In this document: positions 20,210 through 28,400 of the stretch, piece by piece
Layout of the letters: every line of letters begins with the position of its first letter
Position numbering within the stretch: position 1 is the stretch's first letter
Source of the DNA: an uncultured Erythrobacter sp.
GTDB taxonomy: Bacteria > Pseudomonadota > Alphaproteobacteria > Sphingomonadales > Sphingomonadaceae
Length of the DNA stretch: 64,000 nucleotides
Assembly (NCBI GenBank): GCA_947488755.1
Contig: CANLAD010000001.1
Location: forward strand, 1,931,501 to 1,995,500
Reading direction: 5' to 3'
The notes under the pieces: model-generated
Told to the model about the DNA's origin: nothing
Databases searched by the model: none
Seen by the model: only the letters and a program-made list of their open reading frames with translations
Made by a program: the position numbers and the translations under genes

Positions 20210-20290
20210 TGACACACCTGACACACTGTCCTTAAGCGAAAAACCGCACCGATGCGGAGACACGGAAAAATCGTGCCTTGCGTGACACTT
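20210..20290. promoter_or_regulatory. TGACAC-rich motif in the ruvA/aroC divergent region
   Basis: Two TGACAC half sites ten bases apart followed by CTGTC (TGACACACCTGACACACTGTC, broken here as TGACACAC + CTGACAC + ACTGTC, 20210-20230), then another TGACACTT at 20283. The same arrangement recurs at 56737-56825. Likely a regulator-binding or promoter element for aroC, ruvA or both. No protein is assigned. The remainder of 20113-20409 holds nothing else I recognise. Confidence 0.4.
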
Positions 20291-20409
20291 AGGCAAGCAG
20301 AATCGAGCGCAGCCATTGCCGTAACCCTGCCGGACGCGGCCAGAGTAGGAAAAACGCGTGAACCCTTCTCCCGCTCGACAGGATCGACCTTTTCGCTATT
20401 GCAGCATCC

Positions 20410-21504
20410 ATGAGCTTCAACACGTTCGGCCGCGCGCTGCGCTTTACGACCTGGGGGGAGAGCCACGGCCCCGGCCTTGGCGTGGTGATCGACGGGTGCC
20501 CGCCCGGCCTGCGTTTGCGCGAAGAGGACATCCAGCCCTTCCTCGATGCGCGCAAGCCGGGTCAGAACAGGTACACAACACAGCGGCGCGAGGCCGATCG
20601 GGTGCAGATCATGTCCGGCGTGTTCGATGCGGGCGAAGGGCAGGTGACCACCGGGACGCCGATCCATTTGATGATCGCGAACACCGATCAGCGTTCAAAG
20701 GATTATTCGCAAATCGCGCGCTCCTATCGCCCCGGCCATGCCGACTATGCCTATGATGCGAAGTACGGCGTGCGCGATTATCGCGGCGGCGGGCGGTCAT
20801 CGGCGCGCGAGACGGCGGCGCGGGTGGCGGCGGGCGCGGTGGCGCGGGCGATCATCCCGGAGGTAAAGCTGACAGCCTATGTCTGCGAGCTTGGCGGCGA
20901 TGCGATCGACCGCGATGTGATCGATTACGACACCATTCGACAGAACCCCTTTTTCTGCCCGGACAGCTGGGCTGCGACCCGCTGGGCGGAAAAGGTCGAA
21001 GCGGTGCGCAAGGATGGTTCGTCCCTGGGTGCTGTAGTCGAATGCGTGGCCGAAGGCGTTCCAGCGGGCTGGGGCGCGCCGGTCTATGGCAAGCTCGATG
21101 CCGATCTCGCTAGCGCTATGATGAGCATCAATGCGACCAAGGGGGTCGAGATCGGCGATGGTTTCGAGGCCGCGCGGCTGACCGGCGAGCAGAACGCCGA
21201 TCCCATGCGTCCGGGCGAGAAGGAGGGGGATCCGCCGGTGTTCGAGAGCAACCATGCGGGCGGCACGGCGGGTGGTATCTCCACCGGGCAGCCGGTCGTG
21301 TGCCGGGTGGCGTTCAAGCCGACATCCTCGATCCTCAAACCCGTCGCCTCGATCACGGCTGACGGCAAGGCCACCGAGGTATCGACCAAGGGGCGCCACG
21401 ATCCGTGCGTCGGCATTCGCGGGACGCCGGTGGTCGAGGCGATGATGGCGCTGGTGTTGGCGGATCACAAACTGCTGCACCGCGCTCAAGTAGCGAAGCG
21501 ATAG
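20410..21504 (+). CDS. aroC: chorismate synthase
   Basis: A 364-residue chorismate synthase, the last step of the shikimate pathway (EPSP to chorismate, using reduced FMN as cofactor). Signature motifs: [34 protein letters not shown], the [19 protein letters not shown] loop, and GTAGGIS near the FMN site. Length is typical. No adjacent aromatic-pathway genes. No strong Shine-Dalgarno sequence precedes the ATG, but conservation begins at MSFNTFG as expected for the family. Confidence 0.97.
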   Translation: MSFNTFGRALRFTTWGESHGPGLGVVIDGCPPGLRLREEDIQPFLDARKPGQNRYTTQRREADRVQIMSGVFDAGEGQVTTGTPIHLMIANTDQRSKDYSQIARSYRPGHADYAYDAKYGVRDYRGGGRSSARETAARVAAGAVARAIIPEVKLTAYVCELGGDAIDRDVIDYDTIRQNPFFCPDSWAATRWAEKVEAVRKDGSSLGAVVECVAEGVPAGWGAPVYGKLDADLASAMMSINATKGVEIGDGFEAARLTGEQNADPMRPGEKEGDPPVFESNHAGGTAGGISTGQPVVCRVAFKPTSSILKPVASITADGKATEVSTKGRHDPCVGIRGTPVVEAMMALVLADHKLLHRAQVAKR

Positions 21505-21558
21505 CGCGACAAGAACGCGCTCAAGCAGCGAAGCTGCGGCGAGGACCAGAAACGCACA

Positions 21559-21584
21559 AGGCCCCCGTTGATCGTCGGGGGCCT
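21559..21584. terminator. bidirectional stem-loop between aroC and the PilZ gene
   Basis: Perfect 9-base arms AGGCCCCCG (21559-21567) and CGGGGGCCT (21576-21584) with an 8-base loop, placed between two convergent genes. There is no good U-tract on either side, so termination may be weak or Rho-assisted. Confidence 0.65.
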
Positions 21585-21632
21585 CGGGTTCGCCGGTCGC
21601 GGCGAACAACTGAACGGTTATCGCGGGCGGTT

Positions 21633-22277
21633 CTAGTCGTCGGCGTCGGTCTCGACCGAGAAATCGATGTTGCTGAGTGCAAACCGCTCGTCGAGCAGAA
21701 GCTGCGCCAGAATCTCGCGCGTCATGCGGTTGGCAAAACGCAGGCCTGCGCGGCCATCCTTGAACCAGCGCACCTGCACCGAGTGGAATTCAAGACCGCA
21801 GAATTCGATCGTCACAAGCGCTCCCGCTTCCAGCTGCGGAAGACCGCCGACGCGCATCCCGCCAAGCGAGATGTTCTCGACCAGAGCGGTGTTGCGCTGC
21901 CCGCCGATCCAGCAATCGGCCTCGGCCTTGCACGGCACGCGCACCGAGCGGGAAGGAAATGCCTTGCTCGCCTTGCGCACTTCGTCGGTGTGCTCGAGAC
22001 CGCATGCCTTGCCATCGCGCCACACGACCTTGGCGGAAATGCACGAATTGGCTTCCCAGAAATAGCTGACTGTATCGCCAATCCGGAGATCGGCATCGAC
22101 TTCGATGCTTGCGCCGCCGATCGAGAAGTTTCGGATCAGGCCCATCGTCACCTTATCTGACGAGATTACGCAACATGGCCGGTAAGTAGCCTTGTGACGA
22201 TCGTCGCGGCGACGATCGGTGGTTTCGGTTTTGTCTGCCGCGGCGCGCTGCTCGAGCGCTTCAACTAAAGTCGACAT
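21633..22277 (-). CDS. tandem PilZ domain protein (c-di-GMP effector candidate)
   Basis: A 214-residue cytoplasmic protein with two PilZ-like units. The first has RRRDDRHKATYRPC and later RNFSIGGASIEVD (about residues 49-61). The second has SRSVRVPCKAEADCW then ENISLGGMRVGG (about 134-145). The RxxxR plus (D/N)xSxxG pattern is the c-di-GMP-binding signature, best kept in the first unit; the second lacks a full RxxxR and may be degenerate. Probable role: turning c-di-GMP levels into changes of motility, surface or cell-cycle output. Its 5' end overlaps the preceding small gene by 17 bases. Confidence 0.87.
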   Translation of the reverse strand: MSTLVEALEQRAAADKTETTDRRRDDRHKATYRPCCVISSDKVTMGLIRNFSIGGASIEVDADLRIGDTVSYFWEANSCISAKVVWRDGKACGLEHTDEVRKASKAFPSRSVRVPCKAEADCWIGGQRNTALVENISLGGMRVGGLPQLEAGALVTIEFCGLEFHSVQVRWFKDGRAGLRFANRMTREILAQLLLDERFALSNIDFSVETDADD

Positions 22278-22554
22278 AATGAATTACCTTCGTGGATGTT
22301 TGCGACCGGACCACGCTGCGAGAAACATCGCCGCGCCGCTCTTTCTTATTGGAGACGACCCTTCCGGCAGCAGGCTCGGACCAGTTGAGCCGTACTCCCG
22401 GAAGGACCGTCGCGGTCGAGCGAACCATCGACGCAACAGAGGCGGGGCGCGGCGCGTCGGATGCGCTGCGCCCTGCCACCTTTTCAGCCGCCAACGGGCT
22501 TGCCAGCCCTGCGACGGCCATTGCGGCGAAAACGGGAAGTGATTTGCTCGACAT
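22261..22554 (-). CDS. small hypothetical secreted protein
   Basis: A 97-residue reading frame with a convincing signal peptide (MSSKSLPVFAAMAVAGLASPLAA) followed by a polar mature region ending KVIHYVDFS. No family recognised. It lies just upstream of the PilZ gene on the same strand, and its 3' end overlaps the PilZ start by 17 bases, so cotranscription is likely. Support comes from the signal peptide and gene position only. Confidence 0.5.
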   Translation of the reverse strand: MSSKSLPVFAAMAVAGLASPLAAEKVAGRSASDAPRPASVASMVRSTATVLPGVRLNWSEPAAGRVVSNKKERRGDVSRSVVRSQTSTKVIHYVDFS

Positions 22555-22784
22555 GGCGTGCATCTTACCCACGCGGCATGCATCACATCAGTTTTGCACC
22601 GTGATTGTTACCTCGTGACAGGCGCAACATGAAGCAAACATACGTTACGCCCCGACCTGTAACGCTGTAACAACCGCATTATTCCGTCATTTATCTGCGA
22701 GCATTAGGGAACTCTTCATACTTGAAGCGCAAACAGTTGTTAACAGAGGACAAAAGTCCTGAAGGTCGCATTAAGGATATCACG

Positions 22785-24410
22785 GTGTCGGATGACCCGA
22801 GCCCCCTACTGAATTTCGAGCATCAACTGAAGCTGGAAGCGCAGCGCGTGCTCGACGACGCGATCTTCCAGCGTGCACCGATCCAGACGCGCCTGCTCGA
22901 ATACCTGGTCCAGCGGACACTGTCGGACCCGGCACCTCCCACACAGTACGAAATCGCGGTCGACGGGCTGGGGAAGGACGAGGACTATGACCTCGAAGGC
23001 GACAGCTATCCGCGCGTCCAGGTTTCACGCCTGCGCCGAAGCCTTGAAAACTATTATGCCCGCAATCTTCCCGGTGAAGGCCTGCGGCTCGAGGTGGAGG
23101 CGGGATCGTATCGCCTGACGCTCGCCCCGGCGAAGGCGCCCGGGGGCCTTGCGCGCCGTTTTCGGCCGACCAAGCCGCAGGGACTGCCATGGCGCACGTT
23201 TCCGTCCAGGGCAACTGCCCTGACAATGCTTGGAGCAGTCGCCCTCGCCTCCTCTCCGCTGCTGATCATGGGCGTCTCTCCAGTGAACGGCAGCATAAGC
23301 GATGCTGCACCGAGCAAGCCATCCACCGCATTGATTGTCGAAGGCGCATCTAGGTTGCCGGGTGAGAGTGCAGGCGGCGTGGCCTTCGCCTCCGCGCAGC
23401 GCGCCGCCGACATTCAGCTCACCAATTCATTCGTGTCGAAGCCGATTGCGCTGGGTCAGAAACCGCGCGATGCGGACTATTCGCTGTCCCTCAATTTCGG
23501 ACCTGGTGAGGACAAGGCCGGCTCGCTTTATCTCGCGCTCGCCGACAAGGATGGCGACATCCTCTATTCGAACGAAATTCTTGCCGACCCCGAGCAGCCG
23601 GGCGACTTTTCGAGCGAGCTCGAAGCCTCGCTGGTCTACATTACCTCACCGACCGGCCTTATAGCGCAGGCCGAGTTACCCAGGCGCAAGAACGCCGCTT
23701 CGTCCGATTACGCCTGTTTCATTGCGATCGAGAATCGCCGGTCAAACGGCAGCAAGACCGCGCAACTGGTGGATGATTGCATCGCCCGGTTTCCGCAAAG
23801 CGATTATCGCTCGTACTGGTACGCACGTCGCGCGTTCACGCGGTACCAGAATGATATTTCGGAAGGCCGGATGGTCGGCAAATCGGGTCCGGGGTGGGCC
23901 GATCTGCAGGCCGCGCTGGAAGCGGATCCCTACAACGCCTTTGCCAATTTCACCGCCGCCAAGGTAGAGCTTGCCAAGGGGCGGTGCCGCGCGGCCCGCG
24001 TTTACGTCAATCAAGCGCTTGAGCGCGGGGGATCCTACCCCGCGCTGGTTGCTGCGGTCGAAGCGAATGCGGCAGCATGTCCCGGCACACCCGAGGAAGA
24101 TGCGGTCGTCGCCATGCGCATTCGTTCGCTGGCGCGCTTCAATCCCAATCCGGACCCGCTACTGCACCTTTACCTGATGGTAGGGCTGCTCGCCGCCGAT
24201 GACCGCGACACGGCGCGGCGGGTGGCGCAGCGGGCTGACATCGCCAACCCCGAAGGACCGATCGAGGAAACGTCCGACCTCTTGCGGCGCTCGCTCGAAG
24301 ATCCGCAGGTCGCCTTCGCTAACAGGGACACCCTGTCCGATGCGATCTATTCGCTCGTATGGAACGAGGCGGCGACGCGCAAAGTCGTGAGCGCGTTGAC
24401 GCAAAGCTGA
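22785..24410 (+). CDS. membrane-anchored winged-helix regulator with periplasmic repeat domain (CadC/ToxR-like layout)
   Basis: About 541 residues. The N-terminal 110 residues contain a helix-rich segment ending SYPRVQVSRLRRSLENYYA and EVEAGSYRLTL, the pattern of transcriptional-regulator winged helices found before membrane segments. One hydrophobic segment (TALTMLGAVALASSPLLIMGV, about 150-170) then separates a large periplasmic part with TPR/Sel1-like helices (WADLQAALEADPYNAFANFTAAKVELAKGRC). The GTG at 22785 has AAGGA seven bases upstream and is preferred to a TTG at 22722 that has a poorly spaced site. Upstream, TGTAACGCTGTAACA (22660s) is a direct repeat and a candidate operator. Target genes unknown. 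Confidence 0.65.
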   Translation: MSDDPSPLLNFEHQLKLEAQRVLDDAIFQRAPIQTRLLEYLVQRTLSDPAPPTQYEIAVDGLGKDEDYDLEGDSYPRVQVSRLRRSLENYYARNLPGEGLRLEVEAGSYRLTLAPAKAPGGLARRFRPTKPQGLPWRTFPSRATALTMLGAVALASSPLLIMGVSPVNGSISDAAPSKPSTALIVEGASRLPGESAGGVAFASAQRAADIQLTNSFVSKPIALGQKPRDADYSLSLNFGPGEDKAGSLYLALADKDGDILYSNEILADPEQPGDFSSELEASLVYITSPTGLIAQAELPRRKNAASSDYACFIAIENRRSNGSKTAQLVDDCIARFPQSDYRSYWYARRAFTRYQNDISEGRMVGKSGPGWADLQAALEADPYNAFANFTAAKVELAKGRCRAARVYVNQALERGGSYPALVAAVEANAAACPGTPEEDAVVAMRIRSLARFNPNPDPLLHLYLMVGLLAADDRDTARRVAQRADIANPEGPIEETSDLLRRSLEDPQVAFANRDTLSDAIYSLVWNEAATRKVVSALTQS

Positions 24411-24428
24411 GCGCTGCGGAAATGCGGC

Positions 24429-25490
24429 TCACTCAGCCGCCTGAACCTGTCGTTCGGATTTGATCTGCGCAGCCTGACGGTCGAGCGGGATATCAAGGCT
24501 GATGACCGTTCCCGCTTCGCCGCGACTGACATTCAGCGTGCCATCGAGCCCCTTGACCAGCATCCGCGTGATCTTCGCGCCGAGATTGCCCTCCTCGGGC
24601 CACTCGCAGTCTTCAGGCATGCCGAGCCCATCATCTTCCAGGGAAATCCGCAGCACATCATGCGTGAGCAGACGGACCTGCACTTCGACCGTTCCGCTGG
24701 AACGCCCCTTGAATGCGTGCTGCAATGAGTTGGTCAGCACTTCGGACACGATCAGGCCGATGCGGGCGGCCGTTTCGGTCTCCACATAGAGCGTGTCGGA
24801 AGTGAAATTGACCTTGATGCCCTGCCGCCCGTCAATGTGGTTGAGCGCAGACGTTATCCGGCTGAGATACGCGCCCAAGGGAATGGTCTTGTCGGTCGCG
24901 CGCGCACTGCCTGCCTCGTTCATCTCCTGATAAAGAAGCTGCAGTGCCTCGACCCGGCGAGAGAGCGTATCGAACACCTCGCGCTTTCCGTCCGCCTGAC
25001 CGGCTTGCAGGCGGATCAGTCCGACAACCATCGACAGGTGGTTCTTCACCCGGTGCTGCACTTCGCTGAGCTGCCGATCCAGCTCCTTGCGCTGCTCGTC
25101 GCGGTGCTCCTCACTCAGGTCATACTGGATCCCGACGAAGTAACGCGTGGACCCCTCTTCATCTTCGAGCGGCCCCATGACGAGCCGGTTCCAGAACCCC
25201 TCGCCATCGGCGCGGTAATTGTAGATCGTCGTTTCGACGTCGGTACGCTCCCTGATGGCTTTCGAGAGTTTCTCGACCTCCTCGCTCGATGTCTTCTCGC
25301 CCTGCAGGAACCGGCAATTGCGCCCGAGAATGGCCGAGCTGCTATAGCCGGTCATCTTCTCAAACGCGCGGTTCACATAGACCAGCGGCTCATCTTTCTG
25401 TTCGAGGTCAGCGATCGAAAGCGAGAAGGGGAGTCGCTCCCACGCGTCCTTGTTTTCCTGCGAAAGGCCCGAGTCGTTTGAAGCAACCAT
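24429..25490 (-). CDS. blue-light LOV-domain histidine kinase (HisKA_2/HWE type)
   Basis: A 353-residue soluble kinase. The LOV domain (about residues 15-125) has the flavin-binding motif GRNCRFLQG, with photoactive Cys59, preceded by YVNRAFEKMTGYSS. The phospho-acceptor is His146 in EVQHRVKNHLSMVVGLIRLQ, the HisKA_2/HWE signature, followed by a HATPase domain (SEVLTNSLQHAFKG, DDGLGMPED). This is the layout of short soluble LOV kinases studied in Erythrobacter litoralis. ATG at 25490 follows GGAA at good spacing; a TTG five codons upstream is less likely. No response regulator is adjacent, so it is an orphan and may feed the general stress pathway. Confidence 0.95.
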   Translation of the reverse strand: MVASNDSGLSQENKDAWERLPFSLSIADLEQKDEPLVYVNRAFEKMTGYSSSAILGRNCRFLQGEKTSSEEVEKLSKAIRERTDVETTIYNYRADGEGFWNRLVMGPLEDEEGSTRYFVGIQYDLSEEHRDEQRKELDRQLSEVQHRVKNHLSMVVGLIRLQAGQADGKREVFDTLSRRVEALQLLYQEMNEAGSARATDKTIPLGAYLSRITSALNHIDGRQGIKVNFTSDTLYVETETAARIGLIVSEVLTNSLQHAFKGRSSGTVEVQVRLLTHDVLRISLEDDGLGMPEDCEWPEEGNLGAKITRMLVKGLDGTLNVSRGEAGTVISLDIPLDRQAAQIKSERQVQAAE

Positions 25491-25888
25491 ATGTAGTTCC
25501 GTCAAGGCTAGCCGGAATTTGCTGCGCTACGGCACGCGGTGCCCCTGCACGGCACAGATCGCCCGTCTGCAAAGGTAGCTTGGCGTTCGAACGCTATCCC
25601 GTCGCGTGACAGAATTCCAAAGCGGAAAAGAAATCACGCGTCCCTCTCCCGCCATTCGCAAAATATTGAAACGACCGGAAAGTTCAAGCCCTTAGGATCG
25701 AACCGGAACCGCGACCCCAGCCGCGGGTTCTTCATCGATAGAACCGATCATCCTGATCGCACTTTACACCTTTGCCGAAACGCAGGCGCACCTATCTACA
25801 CGTCAACAGCCTTCGCAGATGCAGCATGGCGACGCTGCCTTCCGCGATCGAACAACACTTCACGTCAACCAAGAGGATTATATCAGAC
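25491..25888. promoter_or_regulatory. divergent region between the LOV kinase and ahpC
   Basis: About 400 bases without a convincing gene. The sequence GGAACCGCGACC...CGGGTT near 25705-25730 resembles an alphaproteobacterial EcfG promoter (GGAAC, 16-base gap, then GGTT rather than CGTT), oriented toward ahpC. This is weak. A long 5' leader for ahpC is likely. No terminator, repeat or RNA gene seen. Confidence 0.3.
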
Positions 25889-26455
25889 ATGGGCATTATC
25901 GGATCGACGATCAAACCGTTCAAGGCGACCGCATTCAAGGCGGGCGAGGATTTCTACGACGTCACGCAGGATGATATCGCGGGCAAGTGGGCGGTGTTCT
26001 TCTTCTACCCGGCCGACTGGACCTTCGTTTGCCCGACCGAGCTTGAAGATCTGGGCGAAAAGTATTCAATGCTGCAAGATATGGGCGTCGAAGTATTTGC
26101 CGTGTCGACCGACACCCATTTCAGTCACAAGGCCTGGCACGACACCAGCGAGAAGATCGGCAAGCTCAAGTTCCCGTTCCTGGGCGACCAGCTCCACACG
26201 CTGAGCAACAATTTCGGTGTGCTGCGCGAGGAAATGGGTCTGGCCGACCGCGCGACCTTCGTGGTCGATCCCGATGGCGTCATTCAGATCATGGAAATCA
26301 CCTGCGAAGGTGTGGGCCGCAACGCCAACGAGCTGACCCGCAAGATCAAGGCGGCGCAGTATGTCCGCAACAATCCCGGTCAGGTCTGCCCGGCAGCATG
26401 GGAAGAAGGCAGCGACACACTGGCACCCTCGCTCGACCTCGTCGGCAAGATCTGA
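25889..26455 (+). CDS. ahpC: alkyl hydroperoxide reductase subunit C (typical 2-Cys peroxiredoxin)
   Basis: A 188-residue peroxiredoxin that reduces H2O2 and organic hydroperoxides. Peroxidatic Cys48 is in WTFVCPTELEDL and resolving Cys167 in NPGQVCPAAW, the AhpC-type arrangement. The start gives MGIIGSTIKPF, the usual family N-terminus, with AGAGGA upstream at slightly long spacing. It is followed by ahpF, its dedicated reductase, with 173 bases of structured intergenic sequence, and by katG 2 kb further on. Confidence 0.97.
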   Translation: MGIIGSTIKPFKATAFKAGEDFYDVTQDDIAGKWAVFFFYPADWTFVCPTELEDLGEKYSMLQDMGVEVFAVSTDTHFSHKAWHDTSEKIGKLKFPFLGDQLHTLSNNFGVLREEMGLADRATFVVDPDGVIQIMEITCEGVGRNANELTRKIKAAQYVRNNPGQVCPAAWEEGSDTLAPSLDLVGKI

Positions 26456-26477
26456 CGCCTGCCAACATTCCGTTCCC

Positions 26478-26594
26478 GGCGGCGAAGGACCCTCCCCCCT
26501 CCCCCTTCGCCGCCGATAGTCCCGGGCATACCACCCGGGTCGCAAGAGGGACCGGAAGCGCGCCACCCCACCCTCCGGCACCGCTTCCGGTCCC
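26478..26594 (+). repeat. three stem-loops in the ahpC-ahpF intergenic region
   Basis: An 11-base perfect stem (GGCGGCGAAGG at 26478-26488 with CCTTCGCCGCC at 26504-26514), a small CCCGGG/CCCGGG hairpin (26521-26539), and a 13-base perfect stem (GGGACCGGAAGCG at 26548-26560 with CGCTTCCGGTCCC at 26582-26594). No U-tract follows. Such structures could attenuate read-through or protect the 3' end of the ahpC message so that AhpC is made in excess over AhpF. Confidence 0.7.
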
Positions 26595-26628
26595 CAATGC
26601 TTTTCACTCAAGTTTCGCGGAGAGATCC

Positions 26629-28218
26629 ATGCTCGACGACGCCATGCAGACCCAACTCAAGCAATATCTCGCCAATCTGCGCGAGCCGATCGAACTGATC
26701 GCCTCGCTTGATGATGGCGAAAAGAGCGCCCAGACGCGCGAATTGCTGACCGAGATTGCGGCATTGCACGGCGATGTCAGCGCGTCATTTGACGGAGATC
26801 ACGAGCGCACGCCGAGCTTCGTCATTCGCCGCGCCAGCGATCCGGCGAAGTGGGTGCGCTTTGCCGGTCTGCCGATGGGGCACGAATTCACCTCGCTGGT
26901 GCTGGCGCTGTTGTGGACCGGCGGACATCCACCCAAGGTCGATGCCGATCTGCTGGAGCAGGCGCGGGAGCTTGAAGGCGAACACGATTTTGAGATGTTC
27001 TTCTCGCTCACCTGCCACAATTGTCCCGACGTGGTGCAGGCGCTGACTCTGCTGGCGCTCGAAAACCCCAAAGTCACCGCGACCCTGATCGAGGGCGGCA
27101 CGTTTCAGGATGAGGTCGAAGAGCGCGGCGTGCTGGCGGTTCCGGCGACCTTCCTGAATGGCGAGAGCTTCTACAATGGCAAGATGGAACTGGCCGAGTT
27201 GCTGTCCAAGCTTGACAGCGGCGCCGACGCAAAGGCTGCGGAAAAGTTGAACGCGAAAGAACCTTTTGAAGTGCTGATTATCGGTGGTGGCCCCGCCGGG
27301 GTCGCATCGGGCGTCTACACCGCGCGCAAGGGCTTTCGCACCGGCATCGCGGCGGAGCGCTTCGGCGGGCAATTGCAGGACACGCTCGGCATCGAGAACC
27401 TGCCCGGCACCGCCTACACCGAAGGTCCGAAGCTTTCGGATGAGCTCAAGAAGCAGACGCGGGAAAACGAAATCGAGCTTATGGATCTTGCCACGGCAAG
27501 TAAATTGCGCGCAGCGCGCGAGGCTGGCGGGATGCATGAGATCGCCTTCGAGAACGGCGCGGTGCTTAAGGCGCGCTCGGTAATCCTTTCAACCGGCGCT
27601 CGCTGGAAGAGCCTGGGCGTTCCAGGTGAGGCGGAATATCGCAATGCCGGCGTAGCCTATTGCCCGCACTGCGACGGCCCGCTGTTCAAGGGCAAGCGCA
27701 TTGCAGTGATCGGCGGCGGCAATTCCGGTGTCGAAGCGGCAATCGACCTCGCCAAGATCGTGGGTCATGTGACGCTGATCGAATTCGACAGCCAATTGCG
27801 GGCGGATGAGGTGCTGCAACGCAAGCTGCGCAGTCTCGACAATGTCGAGATCATCGTGAACGGCCAGACCACCGCGATCACCGGCGAGGGCAAGAAGGTC
27901 GACGGTCTCAAGCTGAAGGATCGCGAAAGCGGCGAGGAACGGACCATTGAACTCGAAGGCGTGTTCATCCAGATCGGCCTCGTACCCAACACCGAATGGC
28001 TTGCCGAAAGCGGCCTTGAACTGTCGAAGTACGGCGAGATCGTGATCGACGATCATGGTGCGACGAACCTGCCCGGCATCTATGCCGCGGGCGATGCGAC
28101 CACCGTGCCGCACAAGCAGATCGTCGTCGCAATGGGCGACGGCGCGACGGCCGGCCTGGGCGCGTTCGACTACCTCATCCGCAACGAGCCGGTCGAGGAA
28201 ATCGCCAAGGCGGCGTGA
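26629..28218 (+). CDS. ahpF: alkyl hydroperoxide reductase subunit F
   Basis: A 529-residue flavoprotein that passes electrons from NADH through FAD and two disulfides to AhpC. The N-terminal thioredoxin-like tandem has CHNC (Cys129, Cys132); the FAD domain starts at VLIIGGGPAG (215-224); the thioredoxin-reductase-type disulfide is CPHC (Cys345, Cys348); NAD-binding GGGNSGVEAA follows. Terminal motif GIYAAGDATTVPHKQIVVAMGDGA contacts FAD. The ATG at 26629 has CGGAGAG upstream. Cotranscribed with ahpC. Confidence 0.97.
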   Translation: MLDDAMQTQLKQYLANLREPIELIASLDDGEKSAQTRELLTEIAALHGDVSASFDGDHERTPSFVIRRASDPAKWVRFAGLPMGHEFTSLVLALLWTGGHPPKVDADLLEQARELEGEHDFEMFFSLTCHNCPDVVQALTLLALENPKVTATLIEGGTFQDEVEERGVLAVPATFLNGESFYNGKMELAELLSKLDSGADAKAAEKLNAKEPFEVLIIGGGPAGVASGVYTARKGFRTGIAAERFGGQLQDTLGIENLPGTAYTEGPKLSDELKKQTRENEIELMDLATASKLRAAREAGGMHEIAFENGAVLKARSVILSTGARWKSLGVPGEAEYRNAGVAYCPHCDGPLFKGKRIAVIGGGNSGVEAAIDLAKIVGHVTLIEFDSQLRADEVLQRKLRSLDNVEIIVNGQTTAITGEGKKVDGLKLKDRESGEERTIELEGVFIQIGLVPNTEWLAESGLELSKYGEIVIDDHGATNLPGIYAAGDATTVPHKQIVVAMGDGATAGLGAFDYLIRNEPVEEIAKAA

Positions 28219-28242
28219 GGCCTCGGTCACCGCATCTCCGCC

Positions 28243-28272
28243 CGTCATTGCGAGCAAAGCGAAGCAATGACG
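28243..28272. repeat. dispersed palindromic repeat (CGTCATTGC...GCAATGACG)
   Basis: CGTCATTGC and GCAATGACG, perfect 9-base arms around a 12-base centre GAGCAAAGCGAA. Short palindromes of the form CGTCATTGCGAGC...GAAGCAATG are familiar as dispersed intergenic repeats in many proteobacterial genomes. It lies between ahpF and katG and could also act as a weak terminator for ahpF. Confidence 0.6.
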
Positions 28273-28400
28273 CTGGAGGCTCAATCGCCTCTCTCAATCA
28301 ATATCGTCATATCAATCGATTGGACTGATTAGTCGACTCGCGTCATTCTGTCTCCATCAATCAGGGACTTACCCCGAGTCCCAAGGGAGAGGAGAGAACA

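Noticed and set aside
25700-25735. EcfG (general stress) promoter for ahpC
   Set aside because: The -35 GGAAC is fine but the -10 reads GGTT rather than CGTT. Mentioned only as a weak possibility.
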